Positions 62,636-64,000 of a stretch of 64,000 nucleotides of DNA are shown here, one piece after another. Each line of letters starts with the position of its first letter. Within the stretch, counting starts at the first letter, position 1. The position numbers and the translations under genes were made by a program. The DNA comes from Pedomonas mirosovicensis (lineage in GTDB: Bacteria; Pseudomonadota; Alphaproteobacteria; Sphingomonadales; Sphingomonadaceae), in contig NZ_JAKFIA010000001.1 of NCBI RefSeq assembly GCF_022569295.1, positions 387,001 to 451,000 of the forward strand, given 5' to 3'. Below the pieces are notes generated by a model. The model was not told the origin of the DNA. It saw nothing but the letters and a program-made list of their open reading frames with translations, and searched no databases.

Positions 62636-63892
62636 ATGCATTTGCAAGACCTCAAGCGGAAAACGCCGGCTGAACTCGTGGCCATGGCCGAAGAGCTGGG
62701 TGTCGAGAACGCCTCTACCCTGCGGAAGCAGGACCTGATGTTCTCCATCCTGAAGCAGATGGCCGAAACCGACGTCCAGATCATGGGCGGCGGCGTCATC
62801 GAGGTTCTGCCGGACGGCTTCGGTTTTCTGCGGTCGCCCGAGGCCAACTATCTGGCCGGTCCCGACGATATTTATGTCTCTCCCTCCCAAGTGCGCCGCT
62901 TCGGTCTGCGGACCGGCGACACGGTTGAAGGTGAGATCCGCGCTCCCAAGGATGGTGAGCGCTACTTCGCCCTGGTCAAGGTTTCGACCATCAACTTCGA
63001 CGAGCCGGACGTTGTTCGTCATCGCGTCAACTTCGACAACCTGACGCCGCTCTATCCGAACGAGAAGTTCACCCTCGATCTTTATGATCCGACCCGCAAG
63101 GACATGTCCTCGCGCGTCATCGACATCATCTCGCCGCAGGGCAAGGGCCAGCGCGCCCTGATCGTGGCGCCGCCGCGCACCGGTAAGACCGTGCTGCTGC
63201 AGAACATGGCCCACGCCATCACCGCCAACCACCCGGAAGTCTACCTCATCGTTCTCCTGATCGATGAGCGCCCGGAAGAAGTGACCGACATGCAGCGCTC
63301 GGTGCGCGGCGAGGTCATCTCCTCCACCTTCGACGAACCGGCCGCGCGGCACGTGCAGGTGGCAGAAATGGTCATCGAGAAGGCCAAGCGCCTCGTTGAG
63401 CACAAGCGCGACGTGGTGATCCTGCTCGACTCGATCACCCGCCTGGCACGCGCCTACAACACCGTGGTGCCCTCCTCTGGCAAGGTGCTGACCGGCGGCG
63501 TGGACGCCAACGCCCTCCAGCGGCCGAAGCGCTTCTTCGGCGCGGCCCGCAACATCGAGGAAGGCGGCTCGCTGTCGATCATCGCCACCGCGCTCATCGA
63601 TACCGGCAGCCGCATGGACGAAGTGATCTTCGAAGAGTTCAAGGGCACCGGCAACTCGGAAATCATTCTCGACCGCAAGGTGGCCGACAAGCGCATCTTC
63701 CCGGCCATCGACGTGGGCAAGTCCGGCACCCGCAAGGAAGAAATGCTGGTGGACAAGGGCACGCTGTCCAAGATGTGGGTGCTGCGCCGCATCCTCATGC
63801 AGATGGGCACGGTGGATGCCATGGAATTCCTCCTCGACAAGATGAAGGATTCCAAATCCAACGAGGATTTCTTCGCCGCGATGAACCAGTAA
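62636..63892 (+). CDS. rho: Transcription termination factor Rho
   Basis: A 418-residue hexameric RNA helicase. The N-terminal domain starts [20 protein letters not shown]; the RNA-binding cold-shock fold follows with [13 protein letters not shown]; Walker A is [11 protein letters not shown], and the final ATPase part has [15 protein letters not shown] 62636 is 151 bp past hemJ, in a gap that probably carries its own promoter and leader. Rho often autoregulates by early termination. Confidence 0.97.
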   Translation: MHLQDLKRKTPAELVAMAEELGVENASTLRKQDLMFSILKQMAETDVQIMGGGVIEVLPDGFGFLRSPEANYLAGPDDIYVSPSQVRRFGLRTGDTVEGEIRAPKDGERYFALVKVSTINFDEPDVVRHRVNFDNLTPLYPNEKFTLDLYDPTRKDMSSRVIDIISPQGKGQRALIVAPPRTGKTVLLQNMAHAITANHPEVYLIVLLIDERPEEVTDMQRSVRGEVISSTFDEPAARHVQVAEMVIEKAKRLVEHKRDVVILLDSITRLARAYNTVVPSSGKVLTGGVDANALQRPKRFFGAARNIEEGGSLSIIATALIDTGSRMDEVIFEEFKGTGNSEIILDRKVADKRIFPAIDVGKSGTRKEEMLVDKGTLSKMWVLRRILMQMGTVDAMEFLLDKMKDSKSNEDFFAAMNQ

Positions 63893-63897
63893 GGCCA

Positions 63898-63931
63898 AAC
63901 GGCGTCCTCCCACAGGACGCCGTTGGCTTTT
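63898..63931 (+). terminator. Intrinsic terminator after rho
   Basis: AACGGCGTCCT and AGGACGCCGTT form a perfect 11-bp stem around CCCAC, followed by GGCTTTT. It lies 5 bp past the rho stop. Confidence 0.85.
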
Positions 63932-63964
63932 GATGGCGAGTTTGGCTGAGCAGAGGACGTTATC

Positions 63965-64000
63965 GTGGAGTCACTTTTACAAGGCGTGGTCGATACGGCT
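63965..64000 (+). CDS. Possible start of a further gene (cut by the window edge)
   Basis: GTG 63965 follows GAGG at 8-bp spacing, and twelve codons (VESLLQGVVDTA) are open to the edge. This is too short to identify. The residues do not match the start of MnmE, which often lies near rho. Confidence 0.3.
   Translation, partial: MESLLQGVVDTA

Overview
This window is GC-rich chromosomal DNA from an alphaproteobacterium. Evidence for the class is the gene content: RegB/RegA with SenC, an Irr-type Fur regulator, MmcB, a DUF1491 protein, HRDC-less RNase D, a FlaEY-like protein, and the conserved order dnaQ-coaE-aroE-maf-ppsR | hemE-hemJ-rho. I cannot place it below class with confidence. I see no rRNA or tRNA gene, no CRISPR array, no prophage and no insertion sequence; it reads as core chromosome.

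Layout. 1-5 kb: a partial GH97 gene, then a redox and electrophile-stress group (pirin, OsmC, LysR, second pirin, WrbA). 4.5-10.2 kb: rnd-lptC-lptA-lptB-rpoN-hpf-ptsN, joining LPS export to sigma-54 and nitrogen-PTS control. 10.4-12.5 kb: thiC with a TPP riboswitch. 12.5-17 kb: PilZ, DUF1491, Hpt and MmcB proteins, then a membrane sensor with a degenerate HD-GYP domain divergent from a LapG-type protease. 17.2-21.7 kb: RegA/RegB, an ankyrin protein, SenC/SCO1 and two small conserved genes. 21.7-25.3 kb: PBP1A, a TetR regulator with a perfect operator, and a small ribbon-helix-helix plus membrane-protein operon. 25.5-30.5 kb: gyrB, recF, dnaN. 30.8-38.5 kb: arsC-like, scoB, scoA, IalB, rlmN, a lipid kinase, a 2OG oxygenase, cfa and a CDF metal exporter. 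38.6-45.8 kb: argG, the yggT-yggU-folD-marC operon, and a FlaEY-like flagellar gene pair. 46-51 kb: an SDR, irr, an alpha/beta hydrolase and maeB. 51-56.6 kb: mutS and glnD. 56.8-64 kb: the conserved origin neighbourhood.

Three things stand out. (1) The 284-bp gap between ppsR and hemE (60693-60976) is very probably the chromosomal replication origin: it has a perfect DnaA box, six near-matches and four GANTC sites, the flanking genes diverge from it, and Caulobacter Cori has the same gene neighbours. (2) A family of palindromic intergenic elements recurs at about ten places. Half-units are a TGCA-capped GC hairpin next to a CTCCCATTCGTTT-like flank; two half-units usually face each other around a GGGCCGCG-rich core. 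(3) Several core genes (pbp1A, rlmN, mutS, coaE, hemE, probably the aroE end) carry single-base indels at or next to short homopolymers. Because hemE and coaE are essential, sequence error is the likeliest cause; since mutS is among them, a mismatch-repair-deficient isolate is the alternative to exclude.
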